Shown: in pieces, positions 1-11,126 of the stretch
How the letters are laid out: each line of letters begins with the position of its first letter
How positions within the stretch are numbered: the stretch's first letter is position 1
NCBI GenBank assembly: GCA_947685225.1
Contig: CANTUV010000024.1
Location: 22,772,001-22,836,000 of the forward strand
Length of the DNA: 64,000 nt
Source: Garcia nutans
Lineage: Eukaryota > Streptophyta > Magnoliopsida > Malpighiales > Euphorbiaceae
Direction: 5' to 3'
The notes under the pieces: model-generated
The model's input: the letters and a program-made list of their open reading frames with translations, nothing else
Database searches by the model: none
Told to the model about the DNA's origin: nothing
Program-made: the position numbers and the translations under genes

Positions 1-735
1 TTTTAGGTTCAAACTATAAGAGCATTATCTCATTTGTACCAACATGTGTTTTTTATAATGGATGAGTGGAGAAGACGAGTTTACTTCAATGAGAATGAAT
101 CCTTTGTTATCCCGATGTTAAAGATTTGAGATATTAGATCCAGTTCAGATAAACTTCAACAAACATTTCCTCAATCTTCTTTCTCCTTGGTAATTCAGTG
201 ATCATCAAACTTGTCATAAGTGTCATAACAGCTTAGGGCAGGTTATAGAGATTTATAAGCCAATAAAGAGAAAGCTAAAATCTCATTAAGGCTCAAAGGG
301 ACAACTAGGGATTGATGTTAATAGGGCTGAAACTAATTCTTGGCTTATCAAATAATTCCTAGATCATCTTTTCCTAAAACAAGCAGAGTTTAATTTTGCC
401 TCGAAAGTTCATCAAAGCATGTTCTAAGATCGACTAGGATCTAGGCAAAGGTCATTATACATGAGCCCTCTAAGTAAGGATACACAACTCAATGCCATAA
501 AACAATTCCCTTATCTAGTAAAGTCATTCAAATAATGATGCTTAGATACACTAATTCATGATTATCAAGCTAGACTCGTCACTGGTTCAGCACTAAAATG
601 TCAAAAACCAACAAATTATAAATACAAAAAAAAGTAATTTATTTAAACCATCTTAATTTGAAAACATAATTGTTCCAAAGAAAGAAAATAAAATAAAATA
701 AAACAAACAAGCTAAGAGAAGTTTGTTGAGTTGAA
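1..735 (-). mobile_element. Spacer fragment of the gag-only gypsy family
   Basis: This stretch parallels the spacer of element C at about 16015-16790 in the same orientation. Shared phrases include ATAATGGATGAGTGGAG, GGGACAACTAGGGATTGAT and AAGCTAAG. It is therefore the non-coding spacer between gag and the minisatellite of a minus-oriented family member that continues off the left edge. No coding region was recognised. The homology stops near 735, where chromovirus LTR-like sequence begins. It could be the missing 3' part of element D (gag at 34.5-35.8 kb), split off by later insertions; that is inference. Confidence 0.7.
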
Positions 736-739
736 GTCA

Positions 740-1866
740 AAGATGCTTCATTTATTCGGACGTATCAAGGGCAATGGTCATCACCTCCTCATCCGCAGTC
801 CCTTCATCTGCATCTTGAAAAGTTGATTACCCCAAACAATGCCACACATACAAACACATTATCATTCAAGTAGCATAACACATTTTCCATATTCAATGTG
901 TTATGACTAAAAGCAATACAATCAATGTTATTAGATGTCAAATTATGTACATACCTCTTTAATGCACGAAAATGAGCCCAACCTCCACCTCACTTCAAAA
1001 TTCCTTAGCATCCTTCAATACTAAGTTGGTGCAATGACTAACAACTCAACGCCTAAACCAAATGTGATTGTATAGCATACATTAGAATCACATTTTAAGG
1101 TGTTTACGATATAAAATATAAATTAAAACACATTCTACCATTTTTCCCTTTTCTTAAGCCTAAGGAACTTTATCATTAAAACTATAATTGAATCCATTCT
1201 AAATTGATTTTTAAGCTCAAATATGTCTATAACATCATATTTTAAGATACTTTAAGCAATTGAACTCAATTTAGAAACATTCCTCCCAAAATCCTAAAGT
1301 GTGCCTCAACTCACTTCCATTCTTGTTCTTCATTCCATCTATTCCCAATTACCAATTAGTGTCTATAGCCATCATTTAAATCATTAAAACAACATGATTT
1401 AAATGATAAAACCAATTGAACAAGTATTCTTTAACAAAACCCCTTTTCCATAACCCTAAACCTTACTAACCAACTCAAACTTCAACTTAATCCAAGATGA
1501 TCAATTATTCAACCATAAAATCATTGTTCACTCAACAAATAAATACCATTCCTACCCATTTAAATAATTAAAATACATAATTACAAAATTCCATTTCTCA
1601 CATAACCCTAAATCACCATCTTCATGCAAACTCAAACCAAACTTAATCATTTCTTCCATCTAACTTAAAAATTATTACTTACTAACAAAAATAACATCAT
1701 TACCACCAAATCCAACAATTATAACATGCTACAACAAAATCCCAAATCAACCATATTCATAGTTTTCATAGAAATTTAAAAATTAAGAAATAAAGTTTAC
1801 TAATTACTAACCTATTGGAAATCCACCAAAACTTTAATTAATTCTTGAAAATTATTGCCAAAGTGA
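740..1866 (-). mobile_element. Chromovirus E, 3' LTR (distal part)
   Basis: AT-rich sequence with many AACCCTAAA-like and ATTAAA-rich tracts that resembles the middle of the LTR-like insertion at 2088-5145 (for example both contain AAATGTGAT followed by ATCACATT). It ends in AGTGA at 1862-1866, repeated at 31966-31970, so it continues at 31971 once element A is removed. Read on the minus strand, the order is integrase and chromodomain (33.9-32.5 kb), LTR start (32413), then this portion. That makes it the 3' LTR of the chromovirus remnant. The left boundary is uncertain. Confidence 0.6.
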
Positions 1867-4800
1867 TGTAGACCCTTAATTTTTGACCAAGTATAGTCCA
1901 AAATTTTAAAATAAGTTCAAAAAAAATTTGTGGTATTTATTATTTATTTTATTTCATTTAATATTTATTTTATTATTTATTATTCATTTTATTTGTTTTT
2001 TAAAAAAATATATAATAATAAAATAAAAAATTAGACGGACCAATCAGTGAGCGACACGTGGCAGGGCAATTCGCTGCAGGCACCAGCTGTAACACCCTTA
2101 TACCCTATATACGTATAATACATATTTTCAGCATATGTAAAATACGCATATGGTATAAAAATATCACAAACCGATTTAATAAAAATTTTCACATTTTTGT
2201 TTTAAAATTTCAAATACTAAATATATAAAATTAAATAGTATATAAATATTCTTTACTAGCTATAGTAACCCGAAATAACATTTTATATGAAAATCTCTAG
2301 AAAAAATTCACCAGAGTTTTGTCTGTAATTTGGACGTTCCGAAAATTCAACAAAACACAACCTGCATAAAACAAACACTCCAAATAAAATCAATTCACCA
2401 TTTCACCAATACTTCTCAATTTCTCCATATTTTCTCAAAATACTTATATATAGGTATATATATCAATATCACATATAAGATCCCATCTTAAACAAATTAT
2501 TCAAGTCATTCTTTACAATTTACATTATATACTTCAAAAACATATCATAACATATATAATATCAAAATATACTGTAATATCAAATATCTACATGCTGGCA
2601 ACTAGCTCTGATCTTGATGTATTGAAAAACTCTTCAAGCTTAAAAAATACAAACCTAGACCCGACCAGGTCTAGTAGAACCCTCCAGCTCTACCAAAACG
2701 TCCATGACACCTGCGCTATGAATTACAATCGCGCTAAGCTGAAGCCTAGTGGTACAAACTTTGATAATAATATAGTCCAAATGTAATGTCAATGCACAAC
2801 ATATATATATATATATCACAACTCATAACATGATATCTCATTATATTTCTCAATTGTATCACAATTCATAATTCACATTAAAGCAATGACAAGCACGAGC
2901 CCAAAAAGATCTAATATGTTATTCAAATTTCAGAGTTACTGCTTTGGTCCATAATGACACCTTGTGTCTAGCCCTGTTGGCAATATATCTATGGATAATC
3001 CAACTAGATCTGAGCTTACAACCCGGTCTTTTCACTCAGTTTAGCTTCAAGGATTTGTTTTTGAGGCTTATACCCGGTCTTTTCACCCCAAAAATATCAT
3101 ATTTATCAGCTGGGCCCTGCTTACGACCCGGTCTTTCCACCTGCCCAGCAATCCATAGGCATGCCGCCAAACCCAGAACTCCGAAAATTGAATAACATAC
3201 TAGGCACACAATTTATTTATATTTCTTATTATCAAATTCTTTCATAATTCCTTTATCAAAACTTTTCTCATTTTCTCATTATCAAACTAGGCACATTGCC
3301 TTATTATATCATCTTTTTCTCACTTTTCTCATTTTTCTCTTTTATATCAAAATCAATTCATTACATTTTGTTTTCACATATCTTATCACATTATACAACA
3401 TTTCTTTTCATTTTCAACACATTACCTTGGTACTTCAACATAATACACATTATGCATATCATAACATAATTCACATTCATCAACAGTATTTTAAGTAACT
3501 TAACACATTTCTCAACTAAATGTGTTAAGTCCCAATGTCATGTAAATATATGCAGTCATTCAAAGTTTGTACTTACCTCCACTAGCAACCTAAAGGAAGC
3601 TTAAAACAACCTCCAATCCTATCCTTCCAACTTGCCCTTCACCACTTGGATGAAGCAAATCAACCTCCCTCAATGCCTATATCAAATGTGATCATAAACA
3701 ATCATTTAATATCACATTCTAAGGCATTCTCAACATCAAACCTTAATTTAACAACACTCCTACAAAATTTCAAAAATTACGTCTTTCCTTACTTTAACTT
3801 AGCAAATCCATATTAACCCATTAAATTATTGTTTTGAGTTTATTTATATCATTACAAACATATTTTAACATGTTTAAACCAATTACATTAATTAACCACA
3901 TACTTATGTTCAAAACCCTAAAATGGCATAACCTTCACCATTGAAGGATCTCCATTCCAACTCAATCCAATTATCATTTCAATATTATTTCCACCACTTA
4001 TATCATTAAATAACATGATTTAAGCATTAAAATCAAACAATTAATCATTCTTTGAAAATTCACTTTTCCAAAACCCTAAATCAATACTACCATCTTCAAA
4101 CTCTATCCAAACTTAACTAAATCCATCATTTGATTTTAAAATTCTTGTTTATGCATCAAAACAACACATTTGGAACCAATTTGCACAATTAAAACTCATG
4201 ATTTCAAAAACTCAAATGTTCCATAACCCTAAATTCTCTCTATTCACCAAACTCAACTTAAATTCAACCATTTCTTAAATCTAACCTTAAAATCATTGTT
4301 AATCACTTAAAATAACTTCATCAATATCCAAATACATAATTAAATCTTAGAACTTCAAAAATCCAAAATACACATATTAAAACTTTCATGGAAATCCAAA
4401 GAAAAAGTTAGTAAACTTACTAATTAAAGAGGAAAACCTTAAAAATCCACTTGAAACTTTGTAAATATTTCAATTAAATGAGTTTGAAAGAAGCAAATCC
4501 CTCTCTTGAAGCCATGAAAATTGGCCTTGAAGGAAAGAAGAAGAAGAAGAAAATGAAAAAAAAATGATTTTCTCTTTCCTCCCACTCATATTTTCAACCT
4601 TATATATATTATTATTTTAATATATTTTTAATTAATTAATTAATTATTTAATTAATTAAAATTTCAAAATATTATCTTTCATCCAAAATTATTTATTTTT
4701 GAATTATTTTATTAATTTTAAAATTTTAAGATTTAATTACCAAAATACCCTTTTACTTTGACTTTTCTTTTAAAAATATTGACTTTTATATGCTGTATAT

Positions 4801-6789
4801 ATTTTTTATATATATCATATATATATTCCACTTTTTCATTTAAAATTCTTTCATTTTTTATTTAAGACCATTAATTTAATTTATCCATTTAAATTATAAT
4901 TTATTTTATTAAATTTCCAAAAATTAGAACTTTTTAAAAAATTTGGGATATTACACATATGCACAAGTAATGTGTATCTTATATACACATCAAATGTACC
5001 TTATATGTGTATTAAATATATTAAGTATGTAATGTATTAATCCAACATATATAATTAATATACCATATGTATATGTTATATATACTCTAGATATATATAT
5101 TGAGTATATATAAAATTTTATATCTCCAAAATCACGGATGTGACACCAGCTGCAGTGAATTGGCCTTGGCCAATTCACCGCAGTTGAATGCTACGATAAA
5201 TTGGGCAGCGCCTCACAGCGCTCACCCAATTGTCCGCGTCCCAGCCTCATTGCTCGCCTGTTGCTCGCGTCCCAGCAGTCCGTGCCAGTGCGTTGGCTTC
5301 TATTTTTACTTGGAAACTCGATTTAATTTTCTAAACTTTTTTAATTTCCTTAACATATTAGATTTTATTTTAAAATTCTATAAATAGTACTCTTAAACAC
5401 AGAAAAATGGACAACCACAATTATTCAAGAATTATTCAAGGACTTTTTTTCTTTTCTTCGGGCAGAAACACAGGCAGTAGCAAATATTGAGGACTTTTAA
5501 ACTTTTAGCAATTTATTTCTGGGACTGGAATTAAAAGATTGTAGCAACGGAGAAAGAAAAGAGACAAAGAGCAAGAAGGATCAACGAAAAATAAGGGAGA
5601 AACCCTAGCAGCCAAAGAGAAAAAGATCAAATTCAAAACTTTATCAAGGTAGTGGCTCACTACTGTCTTGATTTTATTCAACCAACAAACAAAGCCGATG
5701 CAATAAAAAATTTGGACCAACCTTTAATTATTGGAGGAATAAAAAATGAAGGTAAGTCTTCTAAATTAAATCCATTTAAACTTGGCATAATAAGTTTTGA
5801 TGAGATTGCTTGTTATTCATACAAAATATCTCCAGTAACCCATACATGACTAATTATTTTTTATGCATGTTCATTTAATTAAAAAAAATCCAATAGCCAT
5901 CCATATAAGAGTATGTGTTGTGCAATTATTTATTATAAGTCAATATTTAAATAAGATCAAAGTTTATAAATATATCACAGTATCTTGATGTTTTTTTAAG
6001 TAATAATAATAATAGTTCTATAAATCAAACCTTAATTCCATTCATGAAATCCTAATTTATGATATAAAACCTAGACTTATACTTTTATTTCTTTATTTAG
6101 TTTTAGATTTGATTATGTGGTTTATTATATGTTTTGGTGATTTATTTATTTGATTTCAATGTTTGATTTATTTAATTTATCATGGATGAATATTTTCTTT
6201 GTTATTATTTGCTTATTAAAATTATAAGAGGTATGTTTCCATGATTGGATACCGCATTAATTAGTCCTTATGTAATTTAAATTATTTTTGTATTTTGGAA
6301 TCAATGTAAAGGACACATTTTCACCTTTCGATGGGTGTCCTATTTATTCTTAGACATGGATGATGTAAGGACATGTTTCCATCCTCGGATGGGTGTCCAT
6401 TTATTTGTTTTGTTTGAACATTACTATGATTTTTAATAAAGTATTTATTTATTCTTATGATCGCATGTAATATGGATAATTTCATTATATTTAAAAATTT
6501 TATAATATTAAGACCTTAAAAGGAGGCCGGTTCCAATGAACTGGCCATTGTGGTGGTGTTGTGTCATTCTCACCTTCCCCACACGTACCCAACTTTTTGA
6601 AACCAAATAGGGGGTTGGGGATTCCTTAGGAATCTAGTCATCCACCCCTTTCTTTTTTCCTAGCTCGTCCAGGTGGCAACTCCATTTTCTTCAGGTTTAG
6701 GCTCGTGTTCTCTAAGGCCCTGAGCATAACAGTGCTGAAGTCACAAAAACCATTACACGCGGGAGTGGGAGCTAAAATCCTCACTCATA
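1867..6789 (+). repeat. Element A 5' LTR, interrupted
   Basis: It begins TGTAGACCCTTAATTTTTGACC and ends CTCATA, a decayed form of the family end CTCACA, directly before the PBS. About 1.86 kb remains once the 2088-5145 insertion and its TSD are removed, close to the 1.81 kb of the 3' LTR. A TATAAATA box lies at 5379-5386. After it comes a transcribed-looking leader with an open frame (5652-5849) that recurs in the 3' LTR at 30850-31080. The GGACACxxTTTCACC and GGTGTCC repeats near 6310-6400 and the conserved U5-like end (6520-6789) are shared with all other family LTRs in the window. Confidence 0.88.
2088..5145 (-). mobile_element. Solo-LTR-like insertion in element A's 5' LTR
   Basis: The 3,058-bp insertion starts TGTAACACCC and ends GGATGTGACA (TG...CA termini), flanked by the 5-bp repeat CCAGC at 2083-2087 and 5146-5150. 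A's LTR sequence reads continuously across it. It holds no recognisable coding sequence, which fits a solo LTR of a chromovirus (Tekay/Del-like). It resembles the chromovirus LTR pieces at 740-1866 and 31971-32413, and by analogy is oriented minus. A second possible terminus, GGGATATTACA, lies at about 4948-4958, so the internal structure may be composite. A 9-bp match CACCAGCTG at both ends is explained by the 5-bp TSD plus chance identity with the element termini. Confidence 0.75.
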
Positions 6790-6790
6790 G

Positions 6791-6808
6791 TGGCAACTCC
6801 ACTGGGGA
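6791..6808 (+). other. Primer binding site of element A
   Basis: TGGCAACTCCACTGGGGA lies one base after the 5' LTR. It is complementary to a plant tRNA-Arg 3' end (one ending ...CCCCAGCAGAGTCG plus CCA), allowing two or three mismatches. The same site follows the other 5' LTRs of the family. Confidence 0.8.
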
Positions 6809-6928
6809 TAAGAGAAGTTGATTCCGTTGGTCTTTATATTATTCTATTCTTTCTTATCATAATATTGTCCATTGCATCATTTAGTCTGCATTGTGTGTGT
6901 GAGTTAGTATGCCCGTGATATTCGTGTT

Positions 6929-7174
6929 ATGTCATGTAAGGGATACCATACTTTCACTCAAGGTATGGAGATCAAGCATGAAATAACCACTCATAGGCTT
7001 GTACCTTTTGGTATATACTTGCTTTGGGAACCTAAGCCTTTCAACCAAAAGACTAAAGCTCATGTAATTGGCCTAGTTACTTTCCTTAGGTTTTTACCCC
7101 AACTGCTTGATGATTGGCTATGGTTAATTTATCTTGGTTTAAATCATGACTTATTTGGTTTGTTCTTTTTCTAA
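6929..7174 (+). CDS. Leader ORF of element A (conserved short ORF between PBS and gag)
   Basis: This open frame starts MSCKGYHTFTQGMEIKHE. A frame with the same start region (M-L/S-CKGYHTF-T/A-QGMEIEHGITTHSLVPFG) occurs at the same distance after the PBS in elements B (10938), C (19195, minus) and D (36861, minus, with an early stop). About 55 codons are shared; the C-terminal extension here is not. It matches no protein I know. Conservation of the reading frame could simply reflect recent common descent, so coding is unproven. Confidence 0.35.
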   Translation: MSCKGYHTFTQGMEIKHEITTHRLVPFGIYLLWEPKPFNQKTKAHVIGLVTFLRFLPQLLDDWLWLIYLGLNHDLFGLFFF

Positions 7175-7968
7175 TATGACCTAAGTACATTGTCAGCTCA
7201 AAATAAATTTTTCTTTAAAGTCCAAAAGACCAAAGCTATTTTCAAAATTTTTCATAATGGTCTTTGGACATAAAACTTTTCTAAAAACAAATCAAAAATT
7301 CTTTTCTCATGACTCAAATACAAAGTCAAAAATCCATTTTTTTCTCTAAAATCTTTTTAGAATGGGCTTAGAAAAAAAATTATTTTCACCACCTTTTGAA
7401 AGAGCATACAAATATTTAGGTCAATTATGGAATACCAAAAATCAATTGTGAGCCTAGTTTATACTAAGAATTATTAATCATGGACTTATTTTTGGCATGA
7501 ACCATTAGTTACTTTTTCAAGTGAGAAATCTATTTATAATAAACCTCTTAATTTAGTTTTAATCCAATATAGCATAAAAGTTGCTTTAGTTGATTGGATG
7601 GATTAAAGCTTAATTAATGTGAATTATCATGAACTGATTTTCATGTTCGAAAATATAACTATTGGTTAAAATTGTCCGAGAGAATTATTCAAAAATAAGA
7701 TACCCCATGTTGGTATTTTGTTAACCATATACCTAGGAAAAGAGACTCGCCACTCGTGTGTGGAAGTTATAAGTTTGGAAGGGACATCCTAATTATCTTT
7801 GTTTATTTGTTGTTTGTGCATACATGCATACATACATTTGCATCTCATATCATTGATCTTCTCTAGCTCACAGCCCTGGATTACAATAGTTCAAAAGCCT
7901 ATGACAATCCAACCTATGCCGGTGATGAAGAATCCAGCAGCAACTCAGTTAGCTTCTCACCAAAAGCA

Positions 7969-8648
7969 ATGGAACCTGACCAGATTCAAAAAATGTTGGA
8001 TGACGCTCTTGAAGTCAAGATGGAAGAACTAAAGGGGTCCTCGCTGAGATCATGATGAATCATATGGCTATAATGTTTGGGAACACTGCTGAAATATCCG
8101 CAAGCACCAAGAAAAACAATGGAAAGGTTAAAGCTGGTGAAGTGGCTTTTGATGATGATAAGGTAGTCATTGATGATGATGATGACTGGGCTAAATACTT
8201 TCAAGATCCTCAAGATAAGAAGAAGGAGCCGAAGGTTGTTGAAAGATCAACTATAGAAAATATTGAAACTTTAGATGTTGAGAAGTTGATCGCTGACCTA
8301 GAAAAGAAGAAATGAAGAAATGTCCGAGGTCGACAAGTTGTTTGAGCTAGATGAAGAGGTTTAATACAAGTTCAAGATACCATCTTTTACAAAATTTGAT
8401 GGAACTGAAAATTCTCATCTCCATGTGAAGCAATATATCACTGCTATGCAGTCTGCCCGAGCTACTAATGCTCAAACTTTAAGATACTTCATGCTCTCAT
8501 TGGATCCTATTATCCAAAATTGGTTCAATACCTTAGATGATGGAACTCATAAGAGCTAGGATTTACTATACAAAGCCTTCACCCAATAATATGGATACAA
8601 TGTTGGATTGGAAGTTACTTTAATGGAGGTGGAGTCCATTAGACAAAG
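7969..8648 (+). pseudogene. Element A gag, 5' part (broken by element B)
   Basis: The frame starts MEPDQIQKMLDDALEVKMEE, like the gag genes of B, C and D. It goes on with a lysine-rich stretch, a strongly acidic block (DDDKVVIDDDDDWA) and a Gag core containing HLHVKQYITAMQSA and YFMLSLDP. It carries a frameshift near 8035, a small deletion near 8310 and in-frame stops (for example at the W of KSWD and the Q of TQQYGYN). It stops at 8648 after the codons for VESIRQ, where element B is inserted, and resumes at 26143. It can no longer be translated as a whole. Confidence 0.85.
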
Positions 8649-8863
8649 TGTAGACCCTTAATTTTTAACCCAGTCTGGTCTAATATTTTTTATAGTCCAA
8701 AATAATTTTTATAGTATTTTTTTAATTAAATAATATTTATTTTAATATTATTATTTATAATTTTTTAAAAAAATAAAAAAGGTAATATTAGTAAAGTAAA
8801 AAAATAAAATAAATAAAAAATCGACGGTGAAAAATTTTCGTCGCCGAAAGTGAATTTGCTTGG

Positions 8864-8942
8864 GCCAATTCGCCGTAGGAATTTCCTGCGGTGAATTGGG
8901 CAAAAGCCAATTCGCCGTAGGAAATTTCTATGGCGAATTGGC
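8864..8942. repeat. Two consecutive palindromes in the LTR U3 region
   Basis: Palindrome 1 has 17-base arms, 8865-8881 and 8883-8899, matching at 15 of 17 positions. Palindrome 2 has arms 8906-8924 and 8925-8942. Both are built on GCCAATTCGCCGTAGGAA. They form a GC-rich island in an AT-rich LTR, and related GGCGAATTGGCC motifs occur at the same LTR position in A, C, B's 3' LTR and, weakly, the solo LTR at 61.5 kb. They could extrude hairpins or bind a dimeric factor; no function is shown. Confidence 0.8.
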
Positions 8943-9111
8943 TAGCCCGTGCCCCAGCTCTCGCAATTTTCATGCTGTCCCGCCCATAGCCTGCAGTAAT
9001 TTTTGCCAGCGTAATTTTTTTCGAAACCGAATTCTATTTGGTTTTGATTTCTTTTCCTAAATGGTTTTTATTTCCTTAGACAATTAGAATTAGGTTTGGA
9101 TTTTTTTTCCC

Positions 9112-9119
9112 TATAAATA
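9112..9119 (+). promoter_or_regulatory. Putative TATA box of the element B LTR
   Basis: CTATAAATACC is followed about 30 bases later by CACTTCAGAAxxGGACTTTGG, the likely transcript start region. Equivalent boxes are seen at 5379-5386 (A), 62050-62057 (solo LTR) and 21081-21074 on the minus strand (C). B's 3' LTR copy (about 24411) has lost one base, as has A's 3' LTR copy (about 30578). Confidence 0.6.
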
Positions 9120-10798
9120 CCACATTAAAACACTTCAGAATAGGACTTTGGGGAGAGGGAACTTAGATCTTTCAAAAAAAAGAAATTTTGAACCAAATTT
9201 GGAACCCTTCAATTCTTTCGCCAAAAGAAAACCCTAGCAAGCAAGGAGAAATTCAAGACACAGCAACCAAAGGAGGCAACAAGCAATCATCTCCAGATTG
9301 CTTTGCTCAACCAAAATTAAATATGAAGCAAGCAACAACTTGGTTCAATTTCTTCAAATTTGGTAGAGCCTTCAAACGTAGGTAAATTGCTCTAACTTCA
9401 GTTTATTCAATCATTAATCATCTTCATCTTTTAAGCCATCATCACACTGCCTTAGTTATTTAATTCTTCCTTCAATTTAGTTTAGGCAGTAGCATAAATT
9501 AATTCATACAATACTTAAGGTCTGAATTAAAGTAAATAATATAATCATTCAAAACACAAATCTAATTTCATAAACCCTAAGTTATTCAAACCCTATTTCT
9601 TAATTAATTTCATTTCCAAACTTTCATAGTAGCTATTTTTTTATAATTTTATTCTGTGAGTAATTTTAATCTTTCAAAAATAAATTTGGCTTTCTATATT
9701 AGTTTCACCTAAAAATACATAAGTAGTTGATACAGTCAATACTAAAAGCACATTCAACTTTGATCACGGAAAAGCATCAAATTCTAAATTCAAAATCATA
9801 ATCTACAGAATCAAGATTTCAATCCATAAAATCCTAACTGTAAAACCATAAAACTTTAATAGCCTTAAAACATGTTTTTTCAAATCTAAAATCCTAATTA
9901 CACCTTTCTAAAAACCAAAATAACAATCTGTTTGCTTAAAACCCTAACCAAACCTTTTTTTTTAAATCATAGTAGCATTATTTTCATAAAAACATCCAAA
10001 ACCCTACATCTTTAAAACATCCAATAGCTATGTTATTTCTTTAAAATATTTCTCAACTAATTAAACTAGTATATGCAAAACCCTAGTCATTAAACATAAA
10101 ACCCTAGAAACCCTAATTGATGCATGAACCCTTAAAGTTAATATATTTACTGTTTTATTTAAATTGGATGAATGTTTATTATATATTTTGATTGATGTTT
10201 GATGTCTTTGATGAATGATTTATTTATGATGAATGGTTGTTTACTTTTATTAATTTTTTTATTTCTTTTATTGTTATTTCTTTTATTGTAAGAGGTATGT
10301 TTTCATATTTTTGGGTACCTCATGTCGTGAGCATCATGTAATTTATTTTATTTTAAAGTTTTTGGACCAATGTAAAGGACACGTTTTCACCTTTCGATGA
10401 GTGTCCCATTTATTTGTTTTGTTTGGACATTGCTTTGATTTTAATATAATGATGCTTTATTTTAATTGTTGCATGTAGTATGGATAATATTGTTATACTT
10501 AAGAATTTTATAATATTAAGACCTGCAAATGAGGCCGGTCCCAATGAACCGGGCGTTGTGGGGGTGCTGGGTCATTTCTCATCTTTCCCACACGTATCCA
10601 ACTTTTTGAACCCATTTAGAGGGTTGGGGATTCCTTAGGAATCGAGTCATCCACCCCTTTCTTTTTCTCGGCCCATCTGGGTGGCGACTCCATTTTCTCT
10701 GGGCTTAGGCCCGTGTTCTTTAAGGCCTCGAGCCTAAACAGTGCCGAAGTCGTAAGAACCATTCCACCGGGAGTGGGGACAAAAATCCCCGCTCACAG

Positions 10799-10816
10799 TG
10801 GCGACTCCACTGGGGA
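10799..10816 (+). other. Primer binding site of element B
   Basis: TGGCGACTCCACTGGGGA, one base after the LTR end CTCACA. It is the best-preserved PBS of the family here and matches the 3' end of plant tRNA-Arg, with a couple of mismatches to the version I recall. Confidence 0.85.
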
Positions 10817-10937
10817 TAAGGGAAGTTGATTCCGTTGGTCTTTATATTATTCTATTCTTTCTTATCATGATATTATCCATTGCATCATATTAGATTGCAT
10901 CGTGTGCGTGAGTTAGGACGCCCGTGTTGCCCATGTT

Positions 10938-11126
10938 GTGTTATGTAAGGGATACCATACTTTCGCTCAAGGTATGGAGATCGAGCATGGCATAACCACT
11001 CATAGCCTTGTACCTTTTGGTATATACTTGCTATGGGAACCTAAGCCTTTTAACCCAAAGACTAAAGCTCATGTAATTGGCCTAGTTACTTTCCTTAGGT
11101 TTATACTCCAAATGCTTGTTGTTTGA
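10938..11126 (+). CDS. Leader ORF of element B
   Basis: 62 codons starting MLCKGYHTFAQGMEIEHG and ending in a hydrophobic LVTFLRFILQMLVV. It lies about 120 bases after the PBS and is the intact counterpart of the frames in A, C and D. No known domain was recognised. Element C is inserted about 550 bases downstream, between this ORF and gag. Coding status is uncertain: it may be an upstream ORF of the genomic RNA. Confidence 0.4.
   Translation: MLCKGYHTFAQGMEIEHGITTHSLVPFGIYLLWEPKPFNPKTKAHVIGLVTFLRFILQMLVV

Larger units (their letters stand above)
8649..10797 (+). repeat. Element B 5' LTR
   Basis: 2,149 bp, from TGTAGACCCTTAATTTTT to CCCCGCTCACA. It holds two palindromes near the start (8864-8942), a TATAAATA box at 9112-9119, many AAACCCTAA/CCCTAG-type motifs (9570-10130), the GGACACGTTTTCACC repeat region (about 10377) and the conserved terminal block from 10510. 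A PBS-like copy, TGGCGACTCCA, lies inside the LTR at 10682-10692. The 3' LTR (23944-26142) is collinear, with many small differences. Confidence 0.9.

Noticed and set aside
2081..5154. 9-bp repeat CACCAGCTG flanking the insertion in A's LTR, suggesting a Mutator-like element
   Set aside because: The termini TGTAAC...TGACA and a 5-bp CCAGC duplication explain the match. The long terminal inverted repeats expected of a Mutator-like element are not seen.
5652..5849. Open frame in A's LTR, repeated at 30850-31080, as a gene
   Set aside because: The two copies are simply the two LTRs of one element; no homologous frame is evident in LTRs B, C or D and no domain is recognised.
9570..10130. CCCTAAA/TTTAGGG-like motifs in LTRs (also 20140-20760 and 37740-38040)
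   Set aside because: They resemble plant telomere repeats but never form a regular array. They are scattered in AT-rich LTR sequence and shared by descent between copies.
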